Shown here: positions 38,432-47,495 of the stretch, piece after piece
How positions within the stretch are numbered: the first letter of the stretch is position 1
Layout: every line of letters begins with the position of its first letter
Assembly: GCF_036670015.1 (NCBI RefSeq)
Contig: NZ_CP137636.1
Span: forward strand, 288,501 to 352,500
Direction: 5' to 3'
Length of the DNA stretch: 64,000 nt
Source: Niallia sp. XMNu-256
GTDB taxonomy: Bacteria > Bacillota > Bacilli > Bacillales > Cytobacillaceae
Notes under the pieces: model-generated
Databases searched by the model: none
What the model was told of the DNA's origin: nothing
What the model saw: only the letters and a program-made list of their open reading frames with translations
Translations under genes and position numbers: made by a program

Positions 38432-38483
38432 TTGACAAAATATTACGATACCATATACATTTATTTATTAATTAATAAATAAA
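38432..38483 (+). promoter_or_regulatory. Promoter and palindromic operator before the tetR pseudogene
   Basis: TTGACA at 38432-38437, 16 bases, TATACA at 38454-38459. It is directly followed by a perfect 24-bp palindrome at 38460-38483 with half-site TTTATTTATTAA, a probable binding site of the TetR protein. The ATG follows at 38494. Confidence 0.6.
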
Positions 38484-38493
38484 GTATTAAAGG

Positions 38494-39018
38494 ATGATAG
38501 TATTGGTGGTACATAAAGATAAAAGGGAACTAATTATTGAAAATGCTTTAGTGGTTTTCGTAGAGAAGGGATATTATAAAGCAACGACTGCGATGTGGCG
38601 AAGGCTGCAGGAGTGACACAGCCATATGTGTTTCATTTTTTTTGAAAACAACGAGGAATTATTTAAGACAGTCATTGATCGTGCGTTTAGCTGTATTTAT
38701 GACACAATTTCGGAAGTTAAAGCACCTGCTGATCAATTAATCCAAAAGATGGGCAGTGGGTTTAATCAAATCATACAAGCTCATCGTGATGAGGCGTTGA
38801 TGGTCATGCAGGCTCATGCTATATCAGGTTTTGGCATTCGAGAACGTGTTCGCAATTTGTTTCTTAAAAGTTTTGAATCCTTATAGTTGAAATTTGAAAG
38901 AGCAGGAATACCTAATGCAAAAGAGACAGTATCTCATTTTATTTGCACAGGTTTTCTTATTACGGTTGCAGAGGTATTGGATTTGCCTCAATTAACTCAT
39001 GGAAAAGGGATGGAGTGA
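38494..39018 (+). pseudogene. TetR/AcrR family regulator, frameshifted
   Basis: Pieces in order: KDKRELIIENALVVFVEKGY (start of HTH), then in another frame DVAKAAGVTQPYVFHFF (recognition helix), then back in the first frame ENNEELFKTVIDRAFSCIYD and the ligand domain to KSFESL, then an in-frame TAG (38884-38886) and a tail FERAGIPNAKETVSHFICTG ending at 39018. So there are two compensating frameshifts (one lost base near 38590, one extra T in the run before 38643) and one nonsense codon. Confidence 0.85.
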
Positions 39019-39039
39019 GGAGGTTCTAAAAAGGGAGTA

Positions 39040-39521
39040 GTTACTGCTGACTATACAGTTTTTTCGAATAAAATATCCTTTTGAACGTCCGTTGCTCATA
39101 ATAGGGATTCGCTATGCGTTTATATCTTTCTAGCAGCTAATATTGCTGGAATATGGATGATTTTGCTCCAAGACCGATTTACAGGAGATGTGGGAAATCT
39201 AATCGTACTACATGGAATAGGCTTTCATGCATTACAAACATTAATCTTTTCAGGATGGCTTTTGGAAAAAGTTCAATTAAATGAACATATAAAAAATTGC
39301 TAATCCATTATGGTAGTATCTCTTGGACGCTATCGATTATACTAATAGGTTTCCAAACTGCATTAGATCGAACTGTACTTGAACTAACCACACTACCTAT
39401 TATTTCCAGTATTTTGTTGCCCGTTTGGCTTGGTACAGCGATTGTTGCATCTGTTCTTTTTATAAAAGGTTGGAGAACAAATGCCTTGAAAACAAATTAT
39501 ATTTCCTCTAATCAGGGATAA
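39040..39521 (+). pseudogene. Membrane protein, broken
   Basis: Reads from about IRYAFISF, NIAGIWMILLQDRFTGDVGN, LIVLHGIGFHALQTLIFSGW to a stop near 39300, and continues as LLIHYGSISWTLSIILIGFQ and LLPVWLGTAIVASVLFIKGW to the stop at 39521. Four or five helices in several frames; no start codon. It follows the tetR remnant directly, so the pair was perhaps a regulator with its transporter. Family not recognised. Confidence 0.6.
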
Positions 39522-39741
39522 ATTTAAAATAGAGTTATTAAGATGTTGATTTTTTTCCTAAACCTCATTTAGATTTGTTACGGTTAACCATATCATAAAT
39601 TAATGTCAAGGATATTTAGTACCAAGGTTTAATATTCGTTATTCAGCAATCGGGCGAAATTCTGCAACAAGAAGTGCGCTCTTCTTAATGAATCGGGCCA
39701 GATTGTTGAATTAACAAGAATAAGACAAGGGAGTGAAATAA

Positions 39742-40118
39742 GTGAGGAAATTATTTTTAATAATGTTTTTAGTTCTAGCAACCTTATCAGCGTGTACGCA
39801 GCAAAAATTAAGTTTTGGCGAGGTGGATAAGGTTCCGAAAAAAGTAACTGAAGTAAAGTAATAGATCCTGATGCTCAACTTCAAGTGATTAACAGAAGCG
39901 GCAAAATATATTATATTGTTTTTCATTCTCAAGAACAAGTTGAAGCCAGTTTGGAAACGGTGGATACGATAGCACTTGTTAAGTTAGATGAAATGGATTC
40001 AAAAGATGATGAAGTAAGGCAATATATATATTCTTTAACAACTGATCAGTATCATGACACAATAGATATTAAGGTTAATGGTGAATCCAAGTCTTATCCA
40101 GTGACTATTATAGACTAA
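39742..40118 (+). pseudogene. Small lipoprotein, frameshifted
   Basis: GTG at 39742 after AAGGGAGTG begins a lipoprotein signal (LFLIMFLVLATLSACT). The frame breaks at about 39857 (GTAAAGTAATAG), and the sequence continues in another frame as VIDPDAQLQVINRSGKIYYI down to KVNGESKSYPVTIID. One single-base change restores a ~125-residue secreted lipoprotein. Family not recognised. Confidence 0.65.
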
Positions 40119-40119
40119 C

Positions 40120-40155
40120 GGGCGCAATTCTTGAAAAAGAATTGTGCCCTCTTTA
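40120..40155 (+). terminator. Terminator after the lipoprotein pseudogene
   Basis: GGGCGCAATTCTT pairs with AAGAATTGTGCCC (13 bp including one G-T), then TCTTTA. Confidence 0.8.
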
Positions 40156-40310
40156 GCTATAGGGCCATTATCTTGAATAAACTTTTAAAAGACTGGATTA
40201 GTTATGATACGGTAAATCTGAAAACTATGAATGTTTTTTAATTATAATTGAAGGAAAAGACCGAACTTTCTTGAAGAAATTAGAAGAAAAGGTTTGAAAA
40301 GGTGAAAATA

Positions 40311-40511
40311 ATGATTGATAAAATTAATGCACTACCTGAAAAGATCGGATTTGGAATTGGTTTAACATTAATATTAGGTGTTCCATTATTGTTATTTTTC
40401 TTCTCTTTTGGTATTTGGACTACGATGATAGTTGAAGGTATTGTTTTCTTTGTAGCTACTCTATTGATACTAAGTGCGGCTGATAAAAGACATCGTGATA
40501 AGAAAAAGTAA
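40311..40511 (+). CDS. Small two-helix membrane protein
   Basis: 66 residues from ATG 40311 (AAAAGGTG in front): INALPEKIGFGIGLTLILGV, a second hydrophobic segment and a charged tail DKRHRDKKK. Family unknown. One of few intact genes of segment one. Confidence 0.5.
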   Translation: MIDKINALPEKIGFGIGLTLILGVPLLLFFFSFGIWTTMIVEGIVFFVATLLILSAADKRHRDKKK

Positions 40512-41099
40512 CGATTTTATACATTTGCGATTATTTCATTATAGGGCGCTTTTCTTCAGTTAACCTTTGAAACGATCTTCCGTAATCAGGCGCATTCTTG
40601 CAACAAAGTTGCAATCTTTTAACAGAAGAGGTGATTGAATAGTCTTACGTAATTTGAAATAATCATTTTTAAGTGAAAAGGCTATTCATCTAGTAATGAT
40701 CTGAAAATGAATATTGTATAAGCATCTGACAAACGACAGATGCTTATTTTATTGTTAAAATGTCTCACCTTTATAATATATTTGATAAATTTGCGAATTT
40801 ATTGTTACCTTTTTACTTTCGATCCGTTTTATTAGTGAAGGAGGAGCAGATGAAGGGAAAATCTTGATGACATTTATAAAATCTATTTTCATGAAATCTA
40901 TCGCTTTCTCCTTTCTCTTTGTCATGACCACCATCTGGCTGAGGATCTAGTCCAAACCCGATAAATCAGGCTTTTAGTAAATCATTTTATTCCCAGTTTC
41001 TTCATATTTAATATATAAATAAAAGAACGTAAATAATACGGTTTATTGCCTTCCAATTAAGGAAAAAGGGTAAGGCAAATTGCCCTCCAAAGATCATAA

Positions 41100-41122
41100 A
41101 AATGCTCATAGTTTTGCTCATA
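41100..41122 (+). repeat. Candidate integrase arm-type site, right
   Basis: AAATGCTCATAGTTTTGCTC then ATA: one base different from the left copy at 35220-35242, same orientation. Confidence 0.55.
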
Positions 41123-41223
41123 GAATTTATTTGTTCAGTTTTAAAATATTTTAAACGGAGGATAGAAAGCCTGTAAAATCAATGATTCTATAATTCTATT
41201 TTCTTCTATTTAATAACTTGATG

Positions 41224-41242
41224 AATGGGCGGAATGATGTAA
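41224..41242 (+). repeat. Attachment-site-like direct repeat R2
   Basis: AATGGGCGGAATGATGTAA, one mismatch to the groEL 3' end over 19 bp. Closes segment one. Confidence 0.75.
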
Positions 41243-41283
41243 ATCATCCCCAATAAACGCTGATATGATATATTCAACGTTTG

Positions 41284-41332
41284 GTGAGGCTTCTGTGGGG
41301 GGGGGAGTAGTAAAACCCCACAGAAGCCTCAC
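41284..41332. terminator. Long perfect hairpin with G10 loop edge
   Basis: GTGAGGCTTCTGTGGGG and CCCCACAGAAGCCTCAC, 17-bp perfect stem; the loop starts with a run of further G (ten G in a row). No T tail, so possibly not a terminator. Confidence 0.6.
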
Positions 41333-41398
41333 ATTCATTATAATGACAGGCTCCTCTAGTAAGAGGGGTTTGAATTCTTTTATTATTTCGCAAAATCG

Positions 41399-41445
41399 AA
41401 GAGCTCTCTCCTAAGTTAAATAAACTTAGGAGAGAGCTCTTTTTG
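41399..41445. terminator. Strong terminator hairpin
   Basis: AAGAGCTCTCTCCTAAGTT / AACTTAGGAGAGAGCTCTT, 19-bp perfect stem with a 5-base loop and TTTTTG on the plus-strand side. It lies between gene-free DNA and the 3' end of gloB. Confidence 0.85.
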
Positions 41446-41518
41446 TTATTTATCATTCAGCAAAAAGCAACCCAGTAATTGTTTTGAACTCCTTTTCTAC
41501 ACTCCGACTCGAATTCCC

Positions 41519-42220
41519 TTAGAAATCATCACGGGCGTTGCGTAATTTGATAAAGTCCTCCAATGTTTCCGCTTGTAGAAAGAGGTTAATTTCCCTCTCC
41601 CTTCCGATCGTTGTCGGGAGTGTTATCTGTTCTTTTGCACGCAATTCCCGGACTTCTTTCAATGCTTTGGAAATTTTTTTATTATCAGGCAGCGTATCGT
41701 ATGCAAAACGTAAATTAGTTTCGGTATACTCGTGACCAGGGTATACATTTATATCATCATCCAAGCGCTTAAATTTCTGCAAGGATTCATATTGAGCTGC
41801 GTAATCGCTGGTAAAAACCCGACCGCATCCTGCTGAAAACAAGGCGTCTCCACAAAAGAGAGCATCTCCCATTAAAAAACTGATATGGCCATGCGTATGA
41901 CCTCCCGTTTCAAAGACTTGAAAAGTTTGGCCCAACAAGTTAAAGGAGTCCCCTTCCGCTACAATACGATTTGCCAAGGCCTCCGTTTCTTTTGGTCCAT
42001 AAACAGGGCTTTCCGGATGTCTCGCTACAATCTCCTGTACCCCGCCGGTATGATCTTCATGCTTATGCGTTAAAAGAATGGCGGCCAAACGAAGCTGCTT
42101 TTCCTCGAGAAAATCAAGGACACCTTTCGCTTCTCCTGGATCAACTACAACTGCCTCTGTTTCATCTTGAATGCACCATATGTAATTATCAGAAAAGGCT
42201 TTGATTGGATGAATAATCAC
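41519..42220 (-). CDS. gloB: Metallo-beta-lactamase fold hydrolase, hydroxyacylglutathione hydrolase-like
   Basis: 233 residues. Glyoxalase II-type zinc motif THKHEDH (residues ~51-57), AVVVDPGEA before it, ETGGHTHGHISFLMGD, GDALFSAGCGR and YPGHEYTETNLRFA after it. Related to hydrolases of thioesters such as S-lactoylglutathione; since Bacillus uses bacillithiol, a bacillithiol or other thioester may be the substrate. GTG start at 42220 after AGAGGGGG. Lone gene on the minus strand of segment two. Confidence 0.85.
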   Translation of the reverse strand: MIIHPIKAFSDNYIWCIQDETEAVVVDPGEAKGVLDFLEEKQLRLAAILLTHKHEDHTGGVQEIVARHPESPVYGPKETEALANRIVAEGDSFNLLGQTFQVFETGGHTHGHISFLMGDALFCGDALFSAGCGRVFTSDYAAQYESLQKFKRLDDDINVYPGHEYTETNLRFAYDTLPDNKKISKALKEVRELRAKEQITLPTTIGREREINLFLQAETLEDFIKLRNARDDF

Positions 42221-42458
42221 CTTACGATTCCCCCTCTTTTCGTAATCTGATTTGCGGCTTGGAGACTATTTTTCCCCCCTTCCGCTGACACTGACAAATT
42301 TTAGTTTACCTCACTATCATAACATGGAGATTATTAATAAACATAAAAGAGATCAATCTCCACTGTCGAGTGAATGCTTATATTTTGTCAACATGAAGTT
42401 TTAGCTTTTCATGAGTCGAGTAAACTTGTAGGAAGCTTCTTTTTTCATCTAAAGTTAA

Positions 42459-42494
42459 ATTTAAGACCACCCTACCATAATGGTGGATGGTCTG
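42459..42494 (-). terminator. Candidate terminator of the NCS1 permease gene
   Basis: On the minus strand AGACCATCCACCA and TGGTAGGGTGGTCT form an imperfect stem 70 bases after the stop; the tail is TAAATTT. Confidence 0.5.
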
Positions 42495-42563
42495 TTTAAA
42501 AATAACGAAATATCAGAACGATTTCTGAAAGGAATGTATGCATTAGTAACAAGAGTGCTTTTC

Positions 42564-43970
42564 TTACCTTATATAATCCTCTTTCGGAATATCGTTAGCT
42601 TCTTCTATAACGTAGTATCTTCCTTTTGTATAGACAGCTATAATGAGTGTGATTATTGCAGCTAATATCGAAGCAAAAAAAGCAGCAGTGCTTCGTAAAA
42701 ATTCTCCCATAAACCCTAATGCCGCTATGGTTCCTAGGCCACTAGCAATGATTAATGATCCGACACCTACAGGATTCCATTTATGCAAGTATGATTGTCT
42801 AGCTTCGTAATAGCCTGGACCAATTTTTAGGATTTTTTTAATAAGAACAGCATCTGTTACAAGAATTGCAGCCCAGGTTAAGAGGAAAACACCTTGGAAG
42901 GTCATCGCTAATTCCAAGTGATTTACAATACCACCAAGCATTAAGAAAATTGCTGAAACACCTGTTACAACTACCCAAACGCGTCGTCCTGGTGTGAAAT
43001 TAAAAATATTTTCAAAGAACGAAGCTAGAGATAAAGAACCACTATAAATATTTGTAACATTAATTCTAATTTGAGTTAGCATCGTAAATAATGCTCCCCA
43101 CACACCAAGTAGAAGTACAATGTAGACACCTGGGTTTGGCTCTCCTTGACGAATACCAAACCAAATCCCAAGTCCTCCCATGACGCCAAAACAAAATATT
43201 TGAGGAATAAATCCAATAGCAAAGATGCCAATTTTCGTATCCTTTGGTTTCAAAAAGCGGGCATAATCAGTGGCTAGAAGTGGAGTTAGTCCCATAATTC
43301 CATGCTGCATTCCGATACAAAATAACAATGCTGTTCCGCCCACCTGAACTCCATCCGGCAGATAAGTCCAGAAGTTACCTTCGTATACGGAGGGGGTGAT
43401 TAAATTCATTATTATAGCAGCTATTAAAAATATAAAAAATATGGGTAATGACCATTTCTGTAATTTATCTAATTGCTTAATTCCAAACCAATTGAGAGGA
43501 ATTACGATGGATCCAAAAAAGACGATTAGCACCCATTCTGGAATAATAGGTAAAAAATGGTGTACTGCTGCTACAAGAATCATTCCTTCTAATGCACAAT
43601 ACATAATAAAATTAGTCGCATAAATAAATGAGGTTAAAGATGCTCCGATATAACCAAATCCACCACCTCTTGAAAGTAGATTGACGCTCATACCGGATTT
43701 AGCTGAAAGATAAGCAATGTATGTGCTTAGGATACCAGCAACAAGAATAGCATAAACAGCAGAGATAATTGCATTTAATGCTCCGTATTTTAGTGCCATA
43801 ACACTGCCCATTTGAAAGTAAAAAATAGCCGTAGCGATACCAAAAGTAATATTTGTAATACTAAGCCATCCCATAATCCTTTTGTCGCGAGGAACTCTAT
43901 CTAAGGAGTAGTCCTCACCATTGTTGGAATCTGTATTGTCTTTAGTTGTATGGGTAGTATCCAACTTCAT
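42564..43970 (-). CDS. NCS1 family purine/pyrimidine-type permease
   Basis: 468 residues with 12 predicted hydrophobic helices. The NCS1 (cytosine/purine/uracil/allantoin/thiamine) features are DYSLDRVPRDKRIMGWLSIT before helix 1, SGMSVNLLSRGGGFGYIGAS, WFGIKQLDKLQKWSLP and NIYSGSLSLASFF. Takes up a nucleobase or related compound by cation symport; the substrate cannot be named. ATG 43970 follows AAAGGGAG and is preferred to the in-frame start at 44000. No metabolic partner gene lies nearby. Confidence 0.88.
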   Translation of the reverse strand: MKLDTTHTTKDNTDSNNGEDYSLDRVPRDKRIMGWLSITNITFGIATAIFYFQMGSVMALKYGALNAIISAVYAILVAGILSTYIAYLSAKSGMSVNLLSRGGGFGYIGASLTSFIYATNFIMYCALEGMILVAAVHHFLPIIPEWVLIVFFGSIVIPLNWFGIKQLDKLQKWSLPIFFIFLIAAIIMNLITPSVYEGNFWTYLPDGVQVGGTALLFCIGMQHGIMGLTPLLATDYARFLKPKDTKIGIFAIGFIPQIFCFGVMGGLGIWFGIRQGEPNPGVYIVLLLGVWGALFTMLTQIRINVTNIYSGSLSLASFFENIFNFTPGRRVWVVVTGVSAIFLMLGGIVNHLELAMTFQGVFLLTWAAILVTDAVLIKKILKIGPGYYEARQSYLHKWNPVGVGSLIIASGLGTIAALGFMGEFLRSTAAFFASILAAIITLIIAVYTKGRYYVIEEANDIPKEDYIR

Positions 43971-44462
43971 CTCCCTTTCTGTAAAGTATACGTTAGTCAA
44001 ATAACATACAAAGTATTACTAATCTGTCATGACAATGAGGTACAAGTCATCGAGATCAGGGTTTTAGAAGAGTAAAAAAATGGCATAGTCTGCCGAAGCG
44101 TTTGTTATCTTGGATCACAAAAAGCACCTAAAATTCCTTATGAAGAAAAGAATTATTAGAAGGGGATTCTTATTACCTTGAAAAAAATAAAATACAATTA
44201 CTAGCAAAAAGAAGGTACTGTATAGTAATTATTTTTAAGGATTAAAAAGGTTGATGCTAACCTCTTTTTATACTCACCTATTTTAAGAAATCTAATCAAG
44301 TTATTTCACTAAGCTAATAAATAATAAATTATTATATATTGCAACATACTCCATTAAAAATGATAAATTTTTAAGTAAAGGATGTCTCACCTTAGATTTA
44401 ATACAAATTTCCAAATATCGTAATACTTACTCCTATGGTTAAGGAATTACATAACCGCATCT
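43971..44462. other. Gene-free end of segment two
   Basis: AT-rich, no convincing frame; ends at repeat R3. Confidence 0.4.
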
Positions 44463-44482
44463 AACGGGCGGTATGATGTAAT
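44463..44482 (+). repeat. Attachment-site-like direct repeat R3
   Basis: AACGGGCGGTATGATGTAAT, 18 of 20 bases as in the groEL 3' end. Opens segment three. Confidence 0.7.
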
Positions 44483-44533
44483 CTGATTGAAACTGGTAAG
44501 CTGTTGCTCTCTTTTTTTTATGTATTGGTTTTG

Positions 44534-44548
44534 TATCGCTGGGCGATA
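44534..44548. promoter_or_regulatory. TATCGC-N3-GCGATA palindrome, site 1
   Basis: TATCGCTGGGCGATA, upstream of decayed copy I. The same palindrome with N3 = TTG and TAG stands before copies II and IV. Confidence 0.65.
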
Positions 44549-44599
44549 TAAACTTGTAAATTTATCAAAAAACCTTCACATTTAATAGAAAAGGAAGTA

Positions 44600-44940
44600 T
44601 TATAGCTAGATAATATACAATCAAATGGAAAAGCTTTCTTTTTAAGGAAGTGGCTGAAGAAGATTGCAAAACCCCACTGTTAGAGAGTATGGGCAAACCT
44701 TATAGCGTTAGGCGATATGGATAAGCCCCCAGATGAAACAGTTAAAGACATAGTGTTACAAAAGGTTTGAGGGATCGAATAAAACATAGATAGTGCTACC
44801 CGATATATATGACAAATTTATTAAAAGAGTTCTAAACGTTTTAGCAGATAAACTAGTAGCACATAAAATGGTTAACTAATAGATGGTGTTAAAGCTAAAA
44901 ATAACAGCTTCCCGGGTCTAGCAAGATTATTATGTTATAA
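44600..44940 (+). pseudogene. Decayed copy I of the MerR-like/coiled-coil gene
   Basis: Nucleotide similarity to the intact gene at 45018 can be followed by eye: AAGGAAGTGGC, AAGAAGATTGCAA, TTATAGCGTTAGGCGATATGG, then ATAGACTTAGTG-like and CCCGATATATATGAC stretches and AACAGCTTCCCGGGT near the end. It is cut up by stops, frameshifts and deletions. Confidence 0.75.
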
Positions 44941-44948
44941 ATGTTTTG

Positions 44949-44963
44949 TATCGCTTGGCGATA
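44949..44963. promoter_or_regulatory. TATCGC-N3-GCGATA palindrome, site 2
   Basis: TATCGCTTGGCGATA ends 54 bases before the ATG of the intact gene; the bases around it (TTTTGTATCGC...GATATAA) are the same as at site 1. Candidate operator. Confidence 0.7.
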
Positions 44964-45017
44964 TAACTTACGAATACATCAAAAACCTTTATTTTTTAAT
45001 AGAAAGGGAGATTCAAT

Positions 45018-45725
45018 ATGAGGAACGATATACAATCAATTGAACGAGCTTTCTCTACCAAGGAAGTGGCAGAAGAAGTAGGGATTGCAACACCTACTGT
45101 CCGAAAGTATAGCCAAATCTTGGAGCGAAATGGATATGAATTTTTAAAAGATGGAGATAGGCGTATCTTTGTTCAATCCGATATCGAAGCACTTATAGCG
45201 TTACGCGATACGGACAAGCCCCTAAGCGATACAGCTATAGACTTAGTGTTTCAACAAAAGGAAAGATTAGAAGAAACAAATGAAACAAAGGTAGCTATAC
45301 CCGATACATATGACCATTTACCCCACGATTCCAATCAGTTAAAAGAGTTCTTAAAGTTTTTAGCTAATGAGCTTGCAACTACACGTGAAATGAATATTCA
45401 ACTAACAAGCGATATGTCACAGCTTAAAACAACGGTTTCCCGGCTTCAGCAAGATCATCATGTTATAAGTTCTAGTATTGGAAATTCAGCGCAAAAAACT
45501 CACAATAAAATTGAAAGTTTAACTGAACAACAAAAGAAACAATACGAATTATTGCTACAACAAGCAAAACAAAAAAATGAATTCTTACAAAAAGAAATTC
45601 AAAATTTGCGGGACGAACAGAAAGAAGAATGGCGTTCACAAAATGATTTTAATAAACGTTTAGAAGAAGCAGTACAAAAACCTAAAGTAAAATGGATGGG
45701 TATTTTCTCAATGTTTCGTAAATAA
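45018..45725 (+). CDS. MerR-like HTH and coiled-coil DNA-binding protein (DUF3967-like)
   Basis: 235 residues. N-terminal MerR-like winged helix: FSTKEVAEEVGIATPTVRKY, then QILERNGYEFLKDGDRRIF. A linker of ~30 residues follows, then a long coiled coil from about 105 to 220 (LANELATTREMNIQLTSDMS through QKEEWRSQNDFNKRLEEAVQ), and a short basic/aromatic end KWMGIFSMFRK. This layout is like proteins of Bacillus plasmids and prophages, labelled DUF3967 as I recall, and like the chromosome-anchoring protein RacA. The basic aromatic tail may touch the membrane. AAAGGGAG before the ATG. It is the only intact one of four copies. Confidence 0.75.
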   Translation: MRNDIQSIERAFSTKEVAEEVGIATPTVRKYSQILERNGYEFLKDGDRRIFVQSDIEALIALRDTDKPLSDTAIDLVFQQKERLEETNETKVAIPDTYDHLPHDSNQLKEFLKFLANELATTREMNIQLTSDMSQLKTTVSRLQQDHHVISSSIGNSAQKTHNKIESLTEQQKKQYELLLQQAKQKNEFLQKEIQNLRDEQKEEWRSQNDFNKRLEEAVQKPKVKWMGIFSMFRK

Positions 45726-45879
45726 CAGTTCCGTATTACATAGGACGATTTACCAAAGGAAAATAGGGGTCTTAATTTAAATTCATTTAAGATTTGTTCA
45801 TGCGATATGTACCTAAACAAAACAAACAACTTTTAGTAAGCAAAAAGGCATGTTTGTTAAAATGAGAACTAGAGAATTA

Positions 45880-46095
45880 TCCGGGCGAATAAGCATACTC
45901 TACAAGGAAGTGGAATAAGACGGCGATTACAAAGACCACTGTTCGAAGGTATGTTCAAAACTCAGAACGAATGAATAGTGTTATAACATTGAATTCGCAG
46001 TCACGGTTAAGTAAGTGTTCAACTGATAAAGGTATATGTCACTACTTAAAAAACGGTTTCTCGGCTCACGTAAGATCATTGTCCTTAGTAGTTCT
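45880..46095 (+). pseudogene. Decayed copy III of the MerR-like/coiled-coil gene
   Basis: GCATACTCTACAAGGAAGTG, then CACTGTTCGAAGGTATG, and later ATATGTCACTACTTAAAAAA with ACGGTTTCTCGGCT follow the intact gene in order, with a large central deletion. Confidence 0.7.
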
Positions 46096-46125
46096 TCAAG
46101 AAAGGGCTCGTTCTCGTTTGTGTCG

Positions 46126-46140
46126 TATCGCTAGGCGATA
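46126..46140. promoter_or_regulatory. TATCGC-N3-GCGATA palindrome, site 3
   Basis: TATCGCTAGGCGATA, upstream of decayed copy IV. Confidence 0.65.
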
Positions 46141-46198
46141 TATCTTGCAGGCAAATCCCGAGAATCTTCTTTAATGGAAAAGGGGTCCAAAGCCCAAC

Positions 46199-46500
46199 AT
46201 GAAATACATTGAATGAACAAGCATTCTCTTACTAGGAAGCGGGGAAGCAACACCCATGACGAAACGATGGATAAAACTTTAGAGTAAAATTGATATTAGG
46301 TTTAAAAGATGCTTATACGCGTATTTATGTATAATCTGATACCAAACGCTTATAGCGTTACGCGATACGGACAGAACTCTAGAAGATAGAGCTAAAGATC
46401 TTCTGTAACCAATAATAGAAGGATTAGAAGGAACCAAAGAAGCAAAGATACGGTATCCGATATAGATGACTATTTAAACCTATGGGCAACAAATCTTCTT
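46199..46500 (+). pseudogene. Decayed copy IV of the MerR-like/coiled-coil gene
   Basis: GCATTCTCTTACTAGGAAGC, CGCTTATAGCGTTACGCGAT followed by ACGGACAGAAC, AGAAGGATTAGAAGGAACC and ATCCGATATAGATGACTATT follow the intact gene in order; no long frame remains. Confidence 0.7.
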
Positions 46501-46702
46501 TTTTTTCGGCTATTCGAATACACCACTTTTTAAATTTTTACTAATTCCCGGGAAATATCTACAAATTCTGAGTGGGTATCGACAAAAAATGAGAAATCTA
46601 GAAAAAGATAAGGACAAGAGCTACTCAATCACATTAAAAATACTCAAAAATTTTCCCATAGTTTTTTTTATCTTCCGTTTTGAATTATTTTTGTAATAGA
46701 TA

Positions 46703-46724
46703 AATGGGCGGCATGATGTAATAA
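46703..46724 (+). repeat. Attachment-site-like direct repeat R4
   Basis: Identical to the groEL 3' end over 22 bp (AATGGGCGGCATGATGTAAT plus AA), with the CCCCTTA...TAAGGGT hairpin behind it also kept. Likely the original downstream junction of groEL before insertion. Confidence 0.85.
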
Positions 46725-46803
46725 AGCGCTCTACCCCTTAATACGTAAGGGTAGTAAGTAAGATGAGGGTGAAGTGTCCACGTTTCACACATTTCTTGAG
46801 GAT

Positions 46804-46840
46804 ATTAAAAGAGGCAACCTATAGGTTGCCTCTTTTAATA
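46804..46840 (+). terminator. Terminator, possibly the displaced groESL terminator
   Basis: TAAAAGAGGCAACC / GGTTGCCTCTTTTA around TATA. It lies 80 bases after R4, where the groEL terminator would be if the island were removed. Confidence 0.75.
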
Positions 46841-46849
46841 TGTTGGATA

Positions 46850-47362
46850 ATGTAAAGATAAATATTATTTCGATTTATCATTTAGTTTAAAAAGGCCCTG
46901 AAATTACGTTAGCTTCTGTTATTGAAACGACAGAAGCGTTCTACCTTTCTCGTGTCACTGAACGAAAGCAATAAAGTAGAATTCTAATATTATTGTGATA
47001 TACTTTAAGTATTCGATTAATTCCGGAGTATTTACTATTTAAAAATACTTAATAGTAATAATATATTAAGATTGCACGCATTCGCTTCATTTTCCAATTT
47101 CCTTAAATTGACAGGGTTATTTTTTATAAATTGATACTTTTAATACGATAAATAACCCTTTATAATATTCAATAGATTGAAAAATTATTATAGCTAGTAA
47201 AAGTATATAAGGATATGGAAGAATGAAAAATAATAATTAAAACTATTCTAAAAATAGGTTGATTATCCTGTGGTAAGGAATTAACCAAATGATAAGGAAA
47301 AGGATTTATGAAAAGGGTTACGCATATCCAACAAATATTTCTAAGTTCTAATTAATAATGAT
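46850..47362. other. Gene-free stretch before tRNA-Cys
   Basis: About 510 bp, AT-rich; no gene and no clear hairpin. Confidence 0.45.
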
Positions 47363-47436
47363 GGCGCCATAGCCAAGTGGTAAGGCAAAGCTCTGCAAAA
47401 GCTTAATCCCTAGTTCGACTCTAGGTGGCGCCTCCA
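47363..47436 (+). tRNA. tRNA-Cys (GCA)
   Basis: Acceptor GGCGCCA/TGGCGCC, D-arm GCCAAGTGGTAAGGC, anticodon stem AAGCT/AGCTT with loop CTGCAAA (GCA), T-arm CCTAGTTCGACTCTAGG, encoded CCA. Stands alone, 90 bases before the gcv operator-like palindrome. Confidence 0.95.
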
Positions 47437-47495
47437 TATCAGGTTAGCATCTGTAGTTCCCAAGTTTGCGTTTTAGGTACAGAGTTACAAATACA

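Larger units (their letters stand above)
40512..41283. other. Gene-free end of segment one
   Basis: Holds a terminator-like hairpin AAGCATCTG/CAGATGCTT at 40719-40751, the candidate right arm site at 41100-41122 and the attachment-like repeat R2 at 41224-41242. No convincing gene. Confidence 0.5.

Noticed and set aside
41274-41456. Minus-strand 60-residue frame
   Set aside because: It is made of two perfect hairpins and their link; no ribosome site.
46850-47340. Possible gene between the island and tRNA-Cys
   Set aside because: All frames are short and AT-rich with many stops; nothing recognisable.
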